Positions 22,739-36,179 of a stretch of 64,000 nucleotides of DNA are shown in pieces. Location of the stretch: NCBI GenBank assembly GCA_039654915.1, contig CM077597.1, positions 43,064,001 through 43,128,000 on the forward strand, in the 5' to 3' direction. A model generated the notes under the pieces. It searched no databases and was not told the DNA's origin. It worked only from the letters and a program-made list of their open reading frames with translations. The DNA is from Aquilaria yunnanensis. Its lineage: Eukaryota; Streptophyta; Magnoliopsida; Malvales; Thymelaeaceae. Positions within the stretch are counted from its first letter, which is position 1. Each line of letters opens with the position of its first letter. The position numbers were made by a program, and so were the translations under genes.

Positions 22739-25395
22739 GAACCTTTTTTCTGAAGTTGATCGATCGAAATCTCTTCCCTGCAGAAACCCCCCAAAAATGC
22801 ATTACTTGCTCTTTGACTCTCACTACTAGGTTTAGCCCTTGCCCAAAGGTTTTATGATGATATATCTTTAGACTTCCATGTAATCCCTTCTACACACATG
22901 GTGATCAAATCAAACATACAAGTAGTTAGCTTAACATACTTAAAATCAGACATTGAAATAATATGCTAGCTTCTTCCAATTCAATGACATGAAGATAATG
23001 TAGGTAGATCGTAAAAAACTATATTTGATCAAACCAAAATAATCATAGAAATGAGATCACTATAGGGTTCATCTACTCTAAGTATAAGTATAAAATTAAC
23101 CCATCAACAACAAATGGAAATACAATAGAAATAGATAAAATCTAAAAATCAAAGACTCCATCTTTGGATATCTTCTCATCTAAGAAATCTTTGTTTTGGT
23201 GTGAATCAATTGTTGTTGATCATCCAAAAAGCATTATCTAGCCTTCTACTATCAACCCTAAACTAAAATTACTATATATTATGAACTCCCTCATCTTCCT
23301 CTTTTGAAAACTACAGAAAAAAGTGAAAAAGACCTAATAGCAGTTTGACACAGGCATGAACATGATTGTAACCCAGGCAGTGTATCATCTCTAGCTATGA
23401 AAAGTGACAATTTGATTAATGACACAATTTGCGTCATGGGTCTAGCTCAAACATGGGTGTCAATCCCTCAAACACGAATGTGTTGGTTGCTAAATCTCCA
23501 AAAATCCAAGATAAAAAGGGTACACGGCCTCAGACATGCTTGTGACATAGGTGTATCAGCTTAGAATTCTTTAAAAATTTGTAAATTTAACCCCAAAATC
23601 CATGAAAATCCTTTCTATTTGCAAAAGAGATGATAAATAACCTGAAAATTAAATATGAACCAACAAGCACTGATTCCTGTAAAAAATACTAAAAAAGACA
23701 AGTAAATGCCAAGGAAAAGTATGTATACTTAAGCACACATCACATTTGCCCCACACCCCTACACTTGAACCTTTGTTTGCCCTCAAGCAAACCAATAAAA
23801 TAAAAGAAAAACAAAAATTTGAATGATAATGGTCATAGTCTTGAGCACTAAGTGCTAGAATATGATTGGGGCTCTATTAAATAACTTAACAAAAGGCATT
23901 AAGCATATAACCTTTTTAACCCAACACCATTCAAAACAAAATGATTTAATGAAAACAATTCATTCACAAGCTAGTTACCTATATCTTTTGAAGCTCAAGG
24001 GTAAACATTGAATTTTCAAGAAAAGTATAAATCATAAACTAAACTAGAGCTCATCATGCAACCATTCAACTTACCACAAAACCATGGATAATAAGCAATT
24101 AATTGTAACTTTATTATGCCATTTTTTAGTATCTTCTTCATATGTCTCACTTTTTAGCAAATGTACCAATAGGAGCTCTATTTATACTCAAGCTACTCTT
24201 CAACAAAAATCTAAGGTGATCTTTAATCATACTCACGTTTCAAGCATCTTTTCTTGCATGATCAACTCTTGTCATAGTAGAAGCCTCCTACCTACTTTAA
24301 CACTATGCAATAATGCAGTAGATACTTATCTCATAAACAACATAACATTTTATTTAGTAATCAATCGCCCAACTATTAATCAACCAAACATACCCCATGA
24401 ACCAAATATATCAGCACACAATCTAGCATGTTTTGAAATAGTGTACTAAGCGCAAAACTTTTGATACAAAAATAGCTTCTAAAAACCATCATCTACTTGC
24501 TTGATTATGAATTGTAAAAACATTTGAAAACATTAATTCCACATAATTGAAGGATCTAAAGAATCACTTTCTTATCACTGAAGTTGAGAACTCAAGAAGT
24601 AAAAAGTAATAATCAATTTCATTGAATTAGTTTATGCTCAATAGTATGACTAAAAAAATTTAGCTCAAAATTTTCAAAAATTGATTAATGGTTAAAGCTA
24701 CCATGTCAGGGCCCAATTTAGCTCCACCCTAAACTCCTAGAAGGTATAAATCAACCAGTTGTTTTCATATGGCGAATTAGGACATGACAAACAGGATACT
24801 TAACCCCAAATTTTAGTTGTTAAAAAGATAAGACTTAGATGGTGACTACCAAATAACCTATCCATTAAATTCTAGATTAACAGGTCAGGTTACAAGTTTA
24901 ATGTATTACCTCAATGAGTGCATTTGGCTTAGCTTACCTTGCTACCTATTGGGTGCATATGAGTAGGTGTAAGTGAACTTGTGTATGTACTTGTATGTGT
25001 GTGCTTTAGTGTACTTTGGAGGCTTGCTTGTAGCTTATCACAAATACACACATTCATGCATATATACATACACAGACATACATACATACATACTAGGTTG
25101 ATTAGTTACAAACCATGCATGCATATTTCTAGTCCATTCCACTTAGTGCCCTAGAAGGCTTACCTAAGCCCAGTATGTACAACTAAGGCACAAGCCATGC
25201 ATTACTATGAGTTCCTAAGCCATACATATGTACATATATTTACATAACAAAATTTGGCATCCTAGGAACTACATGGCCAAAAGTTACATACATTCAAAAA
25301 TTAAGCCATTACAAAGCATGCATGTTACACTCCTATGGGCTTAAATAATTTCAATGCCACAATTACTTTAATTTCTACTTTCACTTAGCATTTAG
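22739..25395. other. Decayed repeat DNA, probable old LTR-element remains
   Basis: No intact gene. On the minus strand, 23730-23790 reads a ttgcttgagggcaaacaaag-type motif followed by 'gttcaagtgtaggggtgtgg', a phrase common in plant Gypsy elements. Phrases such as 'acacgg...catg...tgtgac' (23340-23580) recur near 62640-62800. Tetranucleotide TACA repeats lie at about 25065-25094. A 121-codon plus-strand frame at 24084-24449 has no recognisable domain and atypical composition, and is not called. Confidence 0.45.
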
Positions 25396-26812
25396 TATTG
25401 GGTTTCGAGAGCCAAACAAGCACAGCGAAATTTAACCAAAACCCTCCAGGATCCAAGTGAAACGGGGTAAACCAGGTGTTCGAAAATTTTCATACCTAAT
25501 TTTTGATTGAGATCTCTCACCCAACTGTAGAGTTGAATCACAAAACCTGAACAGTTGACGTGTTCAAGCTCTCTATGGTATCCACACGAGCCTCTCGGGA
25601 TCACGAAGCTTCCACTATGTCCCCGTAGATGCATTTCTCTAGCGCTCGCAGTACTAGCTTGTGTCCTCCAAGGAATTGCAAGAGAAGAGTGCGGCTGTCC
25701 TTTTTGGAAGGCTAGGGCAAGAAACTATGAATTTCTCACTAAAAGTTGTATTTATAGTGAGACTCAACTTCTAGGCCTAATGGGTTTCAAAGCCTTAATC
25801 TAATTAGGCTTCAATTTCGGGCTTAATAATGGCTCAACTTTTGGGCCTATTATTAATACGAAATTATTGTGAAACCATAACCCAAATAATTAGCCCATGC
25901 ACTCTAATGATGTAAATAGCTCTATGTGTGCGACCCAATAGGCTCTTACCACGTTGGCAATGATCATAAATCACATTTATGATCATAAGCAATGAATGGT
26001 GTCTAGCAACACATCATTGCTACCCAAGTGACAAGATTGTCAGCGATTCGACTAAACCTTTATGATCATTGCTGATATATACCATTGTCCCTTTATCCAA
26101 GATATCAAGACTAAGCACGAGACATGAAATGTGTTACTCTTGTATAGCCTAATCTTTGGTTTCTTGATTACCAAGTAGACCAACTTAAACTGATGACATT
26201 GATATCGTATATCAACTCATCCGAGCATGGCCATGCATTTTTCTAAGTCTTACTCTATCAAGGGGCCCGAAGATATCACTCCCATTACATAGGAGGGCCA
26301 AATCCCATCTTGATCATACAAATCCCTCCGCATGATATGTGACATACCCAATGACCTCCTTCAAGTTCACTTAGTCACGAGCAATAAAGGGAAGTATCAA
26401 AGTATGTGACTTACATGTAGGGAACCTTGATGATCTTAGGTCAAAGGACTACATATACCATGATCATTATGAGAATCACTTATGACACAATATATAACAA
26501 TCCATGTAGTATTCTCATGGTGGGTCAGTCCAGTAACAAGTTTTCCAACTTGTACCCATATGTAGACTACATATCCCATATTAGTCTCTACATATGCTAG
26601 TCATTATGTATCATTGAAACCCGCTGCACAATAATACTAGACTAGGGATATTTAAGAATATCATTATTCTAGGGTTACAATTATGTTTATTACATTACAT
26701 AGAAACAAAACAACAAACACAATTGCTGGATTAATGCCTTAATAAAATATCATGACTCAATGTGCAAAAAATACAATCATCTTATGATTGGATTTTGGGC
26801 ACGATAGTAACA
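25396..26812 (-). mobile_element. Solo Copia LTR (same family as 6102-7512)
   Basis: Reverse-oriented full-length LTR of 1,417 bp flanked by a perfect 5-bp target duplication tttag (25391-25395 and 26813-26817) with no internal region. This is the signature of recombination between the two LTRs of a former full element. On the minus strand it starts tgttactatcgtgccc and ends with the ...cgaaacccaata variant of the family terminus (the final CA has become TA). Confidence 0.93.
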
Positions 26813-26817
26813 TTTAG

Positions 26818-29319
26818 GCCATAGTTGTCTTATTACTCTTCTAGTTTTACCCATACAAGAATAGACCCAAAAGCAGCAAGACCCACTACAGCCATCAAAG
26901 CATACAAATCAAATTTCAACCACTAGTTTAGAACCATGAACTTTTTCAATCTTTCTTTCATAGCCACAAATCCGAGTCATACCTCCTTGAACATATACCT
27001 TTCCAAGAGGTTTCTTAGCACCTATTCTTCTACTTCTTTACCTGAAATGGGCAGAAGAGAGCATGAGTACATAGGTACTCAATAAGGATTCAACTCAGCA
27101 CTTAGTGCCTACATAATGTTCTCAAACATTGTCATTCATATAAACCTCTAATTTCACCTTTTAACCTGCAACCAAAGACAAAAAAAATAAAAAAGAGACA
27201 AGGCATAACATAATACAACATACTTATGTACATAATTCAAAGGTTAGCACACGCAAACAATCAAAGAAGCATACAAACACACACACCACATACACGGTTC
27301 CACTTTAACTTAGCAAGCATTTCTTTCTTTCAATTTAACAAGTGATCGCTTTGATTAGAATCAATTTAACATGAACATAGAGATCCAGGTAATTGAAAAG
27401 TTTCAACCATGCTTGATAAAAAACCTTAATTCTTGCCAAAAGTAAACTAGCTAGTTCACCATAGTGCTTAATGCACACATAGCCCATTAACATAGCTCCT
27501 AGGTTCATTCGACCATAGCCATCCCTTAAGGCAGCCTTCATCCCTTCAAAATTCAAGAGAAGAAGCCTTATATGAATCCTTGCCTAGGTCAAATTGTAGC
27601 AGCAAAGAAGCATGAACACATCAAACACCACATGAGCCACCATAGCCAATAAATAAGCCACCATGTCTCAGTTTTGTTTCCTTTTGCTTTCTTTGTTCTC
27701 TAGTTTGTTTCTTCATTTTGTAGGGTAGTTTTTCCAGGTTTTTTGAGGTAGGTAAGAGCATTGAATGGGTAAGAAGCTACTTTAAGTCTGGCAAAAGGTC
27801 CAAGAAGTGGAGTATTCAGCCAAAATGGCCTTGGTGGCCAAGTATCTTGACTAGTCTTTGGTCCAACTCTTCATTTGTCACGTAAATCATTTTGAACATT
27901 TTATTGACCTGCTTAGCTTTCTTAGTGGGATGTTTTGAGTACCCAATTTTCCTTTAAATCCAGCCAATATGTCACCAAACTTTCACTTGAACTTAAGTAC
28001 ACTTTAAGTGCATCCTAGAACCACCTAGTGCAGTCTAGAGTGCTCTTTATGGCTTTCATGTGTCCTCCACCTCTTCTTGGCCTACATTGTAGCCCTCATC
28101 TTAATTTTAATAGTAAGCATCAATCCCCCACAATCTCTTCCAAGACATTTGGCTTTAGGGCCTTCACATGCCCATGGTTGCCCATAAAGGTGTACCTAAG
28201 AGTCTCCTAGTGCACTTTATTGGAGAATGTTAGTTTCCTTCTTGTTTTTTCCTTGTATTGCAATATTCCTTCTTATTTTATCATTTAGTATCCATCCCAC
28301 CTTTTTTCCTTTGATGCACTTGGTTTTAAAGCCTTTAGAGTCACATAAGTGCTCGCAAAAGTGTGCTTAGGAGCCCTCTATGCCCCTCCTTGGTGCTCCC
28401 TTAGTTTTCTTAGGCTCTTTGCCATTTTTTATTCACATTATGAGCCTTTACTTCAAAGCCTATATGGGAACTTAGTTTTAGCCATTTTTAGCTCACAAGT
28501 ATAACACTTTCCCTAATATCTCACGTAGTCCACTTAGGTGCACTCAGGATGTCCTTTGGGTATCCTATGGGTACTTGACCTTGTATGGCTCTTGTTTTTA
28601 TGTCCATGACTTGCATCACTTATCTACATCGTTCATGTACATCATATACATAAAAATCATAGCCCATGGCCTATGCAAGTCACAAGCATGACATACCAAC
28701 TCTTTAACACTTAAAATGTACATTTCCCTTAATGTACATGTATGCAAGGCATTAAGAAAATAAAAAGATAAAGGCAATAGAAACTGATACTACCCTAAAA
28801 AATTTAGTTTCTTATTGCACAAGTTGCAATTTCAGGAGTTTCCAAAAAATTTGTAGCATTGGGTTTGATAGAGAAAAGCATAAAAGAAAACAAAAGAAAA
28901 CATTAAAGCATAAAAATAGAAGTATAAGATATAAGAAAAAAAAGAAAATAATTAGAAATAAATGAAAGAGCCAAAATTAGAGGCAATAGATCCTGCAATA
29001 GCAATAGTAGTATCCAAAAAACACATGATGATGAGATAATATCTATAAACGGAAATGAAAAACTAGAAAGTCTCAAAAACCAAAACAACAACAATGAATA
29101 AGCTTTGATCACCGTCAAGTAAATACATTAATACCTTCATCCTCCTCATCAGGCTGTGAGGGGACTATAATCCAAAAAGCTCCATGGGGACACACTACTT
29201 CTTACACAAGCATTAACTCGGTGAGCAACTAAGGGAATATTATAGACAGCTCCATAGTCATGGATGGAATAATGGATGAGCTAGTGAATGATACATGCAA
29301 TGATGATCAGTCCATCTAA
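26818..29319. other. Decayed repeat DNA, no gene recognised
   Basis: AT-rich with no conserved frame on either strand. It continues the old repeat background interrupted by the solo LTR. Short frames at 27335-27556, 28028-28210 and 28903-29118 have no recognisable domain. Confidence 0.45.
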
Positions 29320-31460
29320 TGTCTTTAATTGGTGGTGATGATTAAGCTCATCATGGATGAGGATATAGTGCCAATTCTTTGGTGGATGTAACTTTGAACA
29401 AGAAAAAATGGAGTAAATGGGGTCCCTAGTGTTTTTCTTAAGGGAACCTCCAATGCTTTTGTCAGGTGAAGAGTAAGGGGATTTTGTGTTAGTGTTATAC
29501 CCAAAAACCAATCATGAGATGATTATATTTTGCACACTGAGTCATGATATTTTATTGAGGTATTATTCTAACAATTTTGTTTGTTGTTTGTTTTTGCGTA
29601 ATATAATCAAACATAATTATAACCTTAGAATAATAGTATTCTTAAACGTCATTGGTCTAGTATTATTGTGGAAGTGAGTTGCAATAATACATTAAGACAA
29701 GCTATGTGGTGACCAATATAGATATATAGTCTAAATATGGGTACAAGTTGGAGAACTTATGTACTAGACTGACCTACCATGAGAACGCTATATAGATCAT
29801 TAAATGAGTATCATAAGTGATTCTCATAGTGATCATGGTATTTGTAATCCTTTGACCTAAGGTCATGAAGGTTCTCTACATGTGAGTCACATGCTTTGAT
29901 ACTTCCTTTTGTTGCTCATAGCTAAATGAACATGAAAGTGGTCATTGGGTATGTCACATATCATGCGGATGGTTTTATATGATCAAGATGGGATTTGTCA
30001 CTCTATATAATGGGAGTGATATCTTTGGGCCCTTTGATTGAGTGAGACTAAGAAAATTCATGACCATGCTTGGATGAATTGATATGAGAAATCAATGTCA
30101 TTGGTTTTAGTCAGTCTACTTGAGGATCAAGAAACCCTAGATTAGACCATACGAGAGTAACACATTCCATGTCTCACACTTGGTCTTAATATCTTGTACA
30201 AATGGACAATGGCATACACAAATAATGATCATAGGGGTTTAGTCAAATCACCGACTATCTTGTCACTTGGGTAGCAATGATGTGTTACTAGACATTGCTC
30301 ATTGTTTATGATTATAAATGTAATTTATAATCCTTGCCAATGTGATAGGAGCCTATTGGGTCACACACTTAGAACCAATTGAGTCATTTGAGTGCATGGG
30401 CCAAATTGTTTGGTTTTGGTTTCATGATAATTTCAGATCAATCATTGGTCCAATAGTTGAGCCATTATTAAGCTTGAAATTCATCATAATAAGATTAGGG
30501 TTTTGAAACCTATTAGGCTTGGGAGTTAACCCTCACTATATATACACTATATAGTGAGGATTTTTGAAGCAACTGCCTCTTAAGGATGAAATCATAAAGG
30601 TTTTGAAAAGTTCTAGCCATACTCTCCTTTTTCCTTTCCTTGATAAAAGCAAGCTAGCACTACGGGTGCAAGAGAAATGCACCTGCCAGAATGTGGTAGA
30701 GGCATGGTGATTTGAGTGGTTTGTGTGGATAACTTAGAGAACTTGAACATGTCAACTATTCAAGTTTTAGTAATTTAGCTCAACAGTTGAGTGAAAGATC
30801 TCAACCGACTAGGTATAAAATTTTTGAACACTCAATTTACTTTATGTCACTTCAATCCTTGAAGATTTTGGTTAATTTCTACTACATATGTTTTGCTCCC
30901 GGAACCCTACATTTTGAAGAGGAAGAGTAGAAAGAAGTAAGGAAAGTTGGGTTACCTTGAAGTGGATGATTACCTTGTATATATAAGGTGCAAAGAAGGC
31001 AAGACTATTGCATGATTCTGAAGAACATGAGGTATTTTTGTCCCACTGAATTAAGATTCCTAGAGGTCGAACACTGATGGACTCCTTATCAAGCATTATT
31101 TTGACACTTGAAATTATCGTGTTGGTAGTGTTGGCGTATGAGTATGTTGACCTATTCATGGTCCCATGTGAGACCTTGTAGGCACTAATTGGCACACCAA
31201 CATCAAGGTCATGGCCGTATTGCACCACCTAATAATCCTTCATTTTTTATGTTCCCCTAATGTCATCGAACAAGCTCCTAGTTACAGGGGTAAGGACCTT
31301 AGCTATAAACAATTATCCAATGTCCCTATTTGATTCAAGGAGTTGCTTGCTAATGTACTTCATTGATTTAAAGGCGGTGTTTACCCTAAGGTATTTTGGC
31401 TTATCCAAGGTCCTTTTGGGAAAAAATGCCATTTAAGGTATGCTGCTACCTTGGCCATCA
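29320..31460 (-). repeat. 3' LTR of Gypsy-1 (left copy), interrupted
   Basis: Plus-strand pieces 29320-29486 and 30917-31460 align with 60756-61480, sharing for example ctcatcatggat, gaagagtaagggg and aatgtccctat. The junction with the internal region (minus strand ggcatg|tgatggcc at 31461/31460) mirrors that of Gypsy-2 (ggcatg|tgatagcc). Confidence 0.85.
29487..30911 (+). mobile_element. Solo Copia LTR nested in the Gypsy-1 LTR, diverged copy
   Basis: A 1,425-bp LTR starting tgttagtgttataccc and ending ggaaccctaca, flanked by target duplication ttttg (29482-29486 and 30912-30916). It is clearly more diverged from the Copia LTRs at 6102, 12895, 25396 and 37003 than they are from each other. 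It therefore represents an older insertion or a subfamily. Confidence 0.92.
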
Positions 31461-31801
31461 CATGCCATTAGAGTTCAATGTCTACCCAGACTTCAGACTT
31501 AGGTGATGAAGGTTTGGAGTGCCTCAAGGGATACTTCTTTGCTAATTGTCGAGGTATTATTTCTCTTGATCAACTTCGGCCAAAGCTTATATGAATTCGG
31601 TCATTACTTTTGGCCTGCCCGAGGTTTAGGCCTCGGTGTTCTATTTTGGTCATGGCACTTGCACTTCAATTTTTTTAGGTCAACTTTGGACCCCATGTCA
31701 GGGCAACAACCTTGGCAATGCCCTTCAAATATCATCCGTGTTGCACCTTTTAGTATTTAAAACATTTTTGCTCTTTGTGGTAGATTTTTGGGCTTTCCTC
31801 G
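31461..31801 (+). pseudogene. Gypsy-1 antisense ORF, 5' fragment (tentative)
   Basis: This internal piece between the left LTR and the nested element starting at 31802 lies where Gypsy-2 carries the start of its antisense gene. Short plus-strand words are readable but full of stops. It is assigned by position rather than by convincing alignment. Confidence 0.35.
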
Positions 31802-32893
31802 TGATGACAAACCATATAGGAATAGTCCCAAGAATATTTTAAGCCCCAAGAATCAGCAAGAACAAATGAAGAATTGGAAGACTTGATCCACAAGGACCAC
31901 ATAGTTCTTTGAGCACCAAGTTAGGTGAACATAGAACTAATGAGAGAACCAATCTTCAAGCAATTGTACTAACTTTGAATAATCTTCTAATCTATAGGTA
32001 AAGGATGTACAAAAGGCCTCTTTATAGTGTTTCTAGGCCAAAAAAACAAAATCCCTTGGTTAAAATGGTAAAAGACTCCTAAAACTTTATAAATCCAAAG
32101 TCTGGTAGAGATTGGACACCTAAATCAACTAGAACAAGCAAAAACACTCTCCAAACTAGAAAATAACTCTAAAATTCAGCCTAAATGGATAATTAAGCTA
32201 TAATATGCTAAATTATATAGGTTCACACTTGAGTGACCAAATATAGGTCTAGCAAGCTAAGCTACTCCTTTGTCCAACTTATCTGAACTCAACTAGGTGA
32301 ACCTAGGGTGGCTTGGGTGTACTAATGGGTCTAAGAGAGTATGGGTTAGCTCCTTGGCACTTTGAACCTTGGCCATGTCTTGGGGTGTACATGGGGCCTA
32401 AGGTGTATGCACCATAGGTGTATGGGTGCTCTAAGGGTGCATGTAGACCTTGATGCTCCAAATATGTGCACAATGGTGCCTCTTGCATCCTCGATGTGTA
32501 AATTTATGCTCCAACTATTCTATCATTGATGTCCACATTTGTAGCCATGAATATTGATGGTATAGAGGCTTAGAGTAAGCCCTTAGTTTAGTTATGGACC
32601 TTGTAGCTTGGACATAGGCATGAAAGCTCCATATAGCCTCTTTAGTGCATTTTTGTGTAGCTTGGTTGTCCTTCCAAGGTGGCTTGGGTGTAGGATGGTC
32701 TTGGGCAACTATTTTTGGCATCATTGTGTCAAGATTAGCCTTCTTGACTCCTCCAAATGACAATCTTTTTAGACACTCCAAGCTTTGATGCCATTAGGCT
32801 CCAAAAGATGCTTGAATATTCCAATTTGTACTCTTTACCTTCAAACTTTTCACAAAGTCCTAAAATGTGCCTGAGGTTGCTCTAGAGGTTGTT
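31802..32893 (-). repeat. Left LTR of the non-autonomous element
   Basis: Shares agaattggaagacttgat-type words, aaaggcc...ttatagtgttt, gctccttggcactttgaacc and tgaaagctccat with 36180-37002 and 38422-38702. The right boundary is approximate. Confidence 0.75.
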
Positions 32894-34489
32894 ATTAACT
32901 CCCCTATCTTTAGGAGGATTCGTGCTTGAATTGAAGCCTACATTAGAAAATGGAATTGAATCATTAAGGGTGTAAGAAACACCTTTTTCGCATTTACGTT
33001 GGACATAAGCACCAATGTCAAAGCAGGTATATGCAAGGCTCCTTTCTCTTGCATAAAACCTATAACAATAAACAAAACTAGGAGTAATAAGAACAAAAAA
33101 CTCAAAAGCTTGCACAATTTTAATCTTAACTCTAGGTAACACTTCAATTTTCTTTGTATGCATGTATGTCACAGCTAGAATAAAAAAATTAATAGAATTC
33201 TCATACAAAAGCAATGATTTGTTCATGACATAGTCAAAACCTAGATGTATCGTGCACATACTTCTCATGTAACTCAAGGATTATGCTTTTGCTTTGGGAA
33301 ATTAATGAAGCATGTTGGAAAACGTCAAATTTAGAAGCAAACTTGTTTTTGCATGCACATGCACTAAAATGTATGAAGCATATGATAATGTATGGAATAT
33401 GAAACAAAACAATAGGTATGTTTTGTCCTATCTAAATTTTGAATGTAAAATAAGAATTTCCTATGGATGAATTCAAAACGGATAGTTTTAAGTGCTCATA
33501 AAACACACAACTTGCAAAGTTTGAAGACATGCATGATGTTTGTGATAAAACAAAAGAATGCATAGTAAACTTAGAAGCATAATAAGATTGGTCTTGTATG
33601 CTCTTCATATGACTCAAAGAAATAAGTAATGCATGGAAAAAGGCTAAATCATGCATGATCAGCTCAAAAAAAATAGATTTAGGTAGGAATAAACGAATTC
33701 AAGAATCAGAACCACAAAACAACTTTTTCTTGCGAAACAAGTATGCAACTAAAAAATGAATGCAATCTAATGAAATTTGTCATGGGAAAGTCATAGAAAA
33801 TAGACCTTAACAAGATTTTAAAAGAAATGAACTTAGAAACATAAAAAACATCATGATTTGCAAAACTTATAATGAAATAAAAAAAACTTAGAATTTGACA
33901 AAAGGTCTCTTACTACCTTCTCTTAACTTAATTTCATGGAGACTATACTTTAAAATGGCATTGTTAGAAAACATACATTATTTCATGTTTTCATGCAAAA
34001 TCACATTGAATCTAGGTGTAAGGAAGAAATACATTATAGTGGCTAGACTTAGTCTCCAAGTATCTTCCTTAGGTGTAGGCATTATGAAATTCTCACTCTT
34101 GTGCGCAAGTGCCTCAGTTTGAGTTACAACAACCTCTTCCTCCTTAGTTGATTGGATGCATTCAACTTGACTTAGAATTTTGGGAACACCAACTTCTTAG
34201 ATGGGCAACAACTCACTTGAATCCTTTATCTCTCTTTCACTTGATTCCTAAAAAGAAGACAACATAACATTAGATGAAGACTTCGTTATGTTAGTTGAAA
34301 GCAAGGCTTGTCTGTAGGTCTTCCTTTTTTTGCTCAGCTTGGGTTCATGACACTCTTGTCTTCCCTTAACTTCTTGCTCAATTTATTCTCTTGAGAACTC
34401 TCCAACATTCACTTCTTAGTCAATTCACTCTTCTCATAGCACTATGATTTTTTCTGAACTTTCTTCTCTTTGATTTTCTTTCAGGTCCT
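32894..34489. other. Interior of the non-autonomous element, non-coding
   Basis: AT-rich sequence with short frames only (for example 33277-32882 on the minus strand, no recognisable domain). No RT, RNase H or integrase remnant was recognised here, although those domains would be expected in a full element. Confidence 0.5.
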
Positions 34490-35000
34490 CAACTTTCATC
34501 TCAATTTTCTTTTTCCTTTTGACCTCACTAAAATATCTGTGATCTTTAGCCACTTTACTAGAATGCAAAAGTAGAAGTATAAATCTTCTACCACAATGTA
34601 CAAAAGGAACTCTTTTTGTGCGTGTATTATGAATAACCTCTTTTTCTTCCCACCATGGTTGACCAAGAATAACTTATCCAACTAACATAGGTACTACATC
34701 ACATAATATGCCATCGTCCTATTTGCCCAAATTAAAAGGAAGAAGTACTCACTTTGCTACTTCCACTTCACCATGATTGAGCCAAGGTAGCTTGCATGGT
34801 TGTTTACATTAGAAGGTTGGCAAGTGAAGCTTTTCTACCATGTATGAGCTTGTCATATTTACACAACTTCCTTCATCAATAATCACACTACATAATTTGT
34901 CAATGACACGAGCCTTTATGTGGAAAAGATCATAGCGTGATACCTCCATCTGAACATATTTATTTTTCCTTTCCATTGTGCATGAAAACAATGGCCTCAC
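34490..35000 (-). pseudogene. Retropepsin-like domain, decayed
   Basis: The minus strand reads a charged stretch, then LCSVIIDEGSCVN and MVEKLHLPT, followed after a break by DVVPMLVG and VILGQPWW. This is the layout of plant Gypsy aspartic proteases (usual core IIDGGSC...N...LVEKL...DVVPM...LLGRPW). The catalytic triad appears as D-E-G where D-G/S/T-G is usual. A stop separates the two halves. It is the only recognisable coding remnant in this element. Confidence 0.75.
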
Positions 35001-36160
35001 AACACACCCTCATGTGTTTACTCTAAAAAGATCTCACTCACACTTAACTTATTTGGGGCAATTGCTAATAAAAGTTAGTCTAAATTTTTTTCAAAAAGCT
35101 AGACTCAAAGCATCAAAAAATTGTAGATCTTTGAAAATGAAGTAATTTTGAAGACAAAAACCAAGAAAAACACAAGACTTAAGAGATTCCAGCAATGAAA
35201 GATTGCTAGAATAAGGGTTAGGGCAAAATATACAAAATCAAATTACTTTTGGGTGGAAATCTAAAAACTTGTGCAAGAATTCACCATTTTATTGAAAATA
35301 ATGTTTTCAATTGATTTTTTATTGCTAGATAAGCTCCCAAGAGGGTTTCTTGCTGTAAAAAAAACAAAGCAAATGATTAATTGTACCATAAACTTGAAAA
35401 ACCCTAGTTCTTGCACAAATTAGAATAAACTTTGTTGGATCAAAACAACTTATTTTTCAGTCCTTGTTTTTGGATTTTTTCTGTATTTTGGATGTAGGAA
35501 ATCAACAAAAAATCATTCAGATGGGTTTTTGGTTATTTTGGAATAGATTTGGCATGTTGAAACTTTTTTGCATGCAAATTGTGCATTTTACTCAATTTTT
35601 GCCCACTTTGATCTAAAACAATAAAAAATTGAGTAGAATGGATTAAATGTGAAGGAAACTAAATGGAATGGACAAAATCTGAAAGAAACATAGAGAGTTA
35701 GATGAAAAAAATTGAAAGAAACAAGGCTGGAAAGGAAGAACATCAAGGAAGCCAAATTAGGGTTTTCACGGCTTCACTTGATACAATTGGATAAATTAGG
35801 TTGGGAATGGCTTGGGACAGCATGGTACATAAGGAAATATATTAGAATTGATGAAATATGAAGGAAATAAAGGATTTGAACATAAAGAAGAAGAAGAAAT
35901 ACTTCTAGACACCAGAAAACACTAGGGGAACCAAATGAAGCAAATTGAATGCGAAGGACGCCAAACTAGTTGTTTTTTTTTGTATGTTTTGGGTTTGGAC
36001 TTGAAAAAAAAAGTTGGAATTAAAAGATGCAGACCTAAAAAACATATAAAAAATCTAAGAACATGAAAACCTAAATGAAAAACACAAGAAGAAATGAAAT
36101 AACAAAACTCTAATAAAAGAAAAATTGAATGAAAAGATAAGATTTGTCCTTTGTTAGAAC
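35001..36160. other. Leader/gag region of the non-autonomous element, unrecognised
   Basis: Lies between the primer site and the protease remnant. It is AT-rich with long A and T runs and no gag motif could be recognised. Confidence 0.45.
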
Positions 36161-36177
36161 TTGTGGCTCTAATACCA
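36161..36177 (-). promoter_or_regulatory. Primer binding site, tRNA-iMet type
   Basis: The minus strand reads TGGTATTAGAGCCACAA, two bases from the LTR end at 36180. It matches the initiator tRNA-Met site TGGTATCAGAGC with one C-to-T change. Confidence 0.85.
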
Positions 36178-36179
36178 CT

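Noticed and set aside
24084..24449. 121-codon plus-strand frame
   Set aside because: Low-complexity Ser/Thr/His composition, no domain, embedded in decayed repeat DNA.
34809..35000. A host aspartic protease gene
   Set aside because: It lies inside an LTR-bounded element, has the retroelement IID-x-GSC...N layout and is cut by stops.
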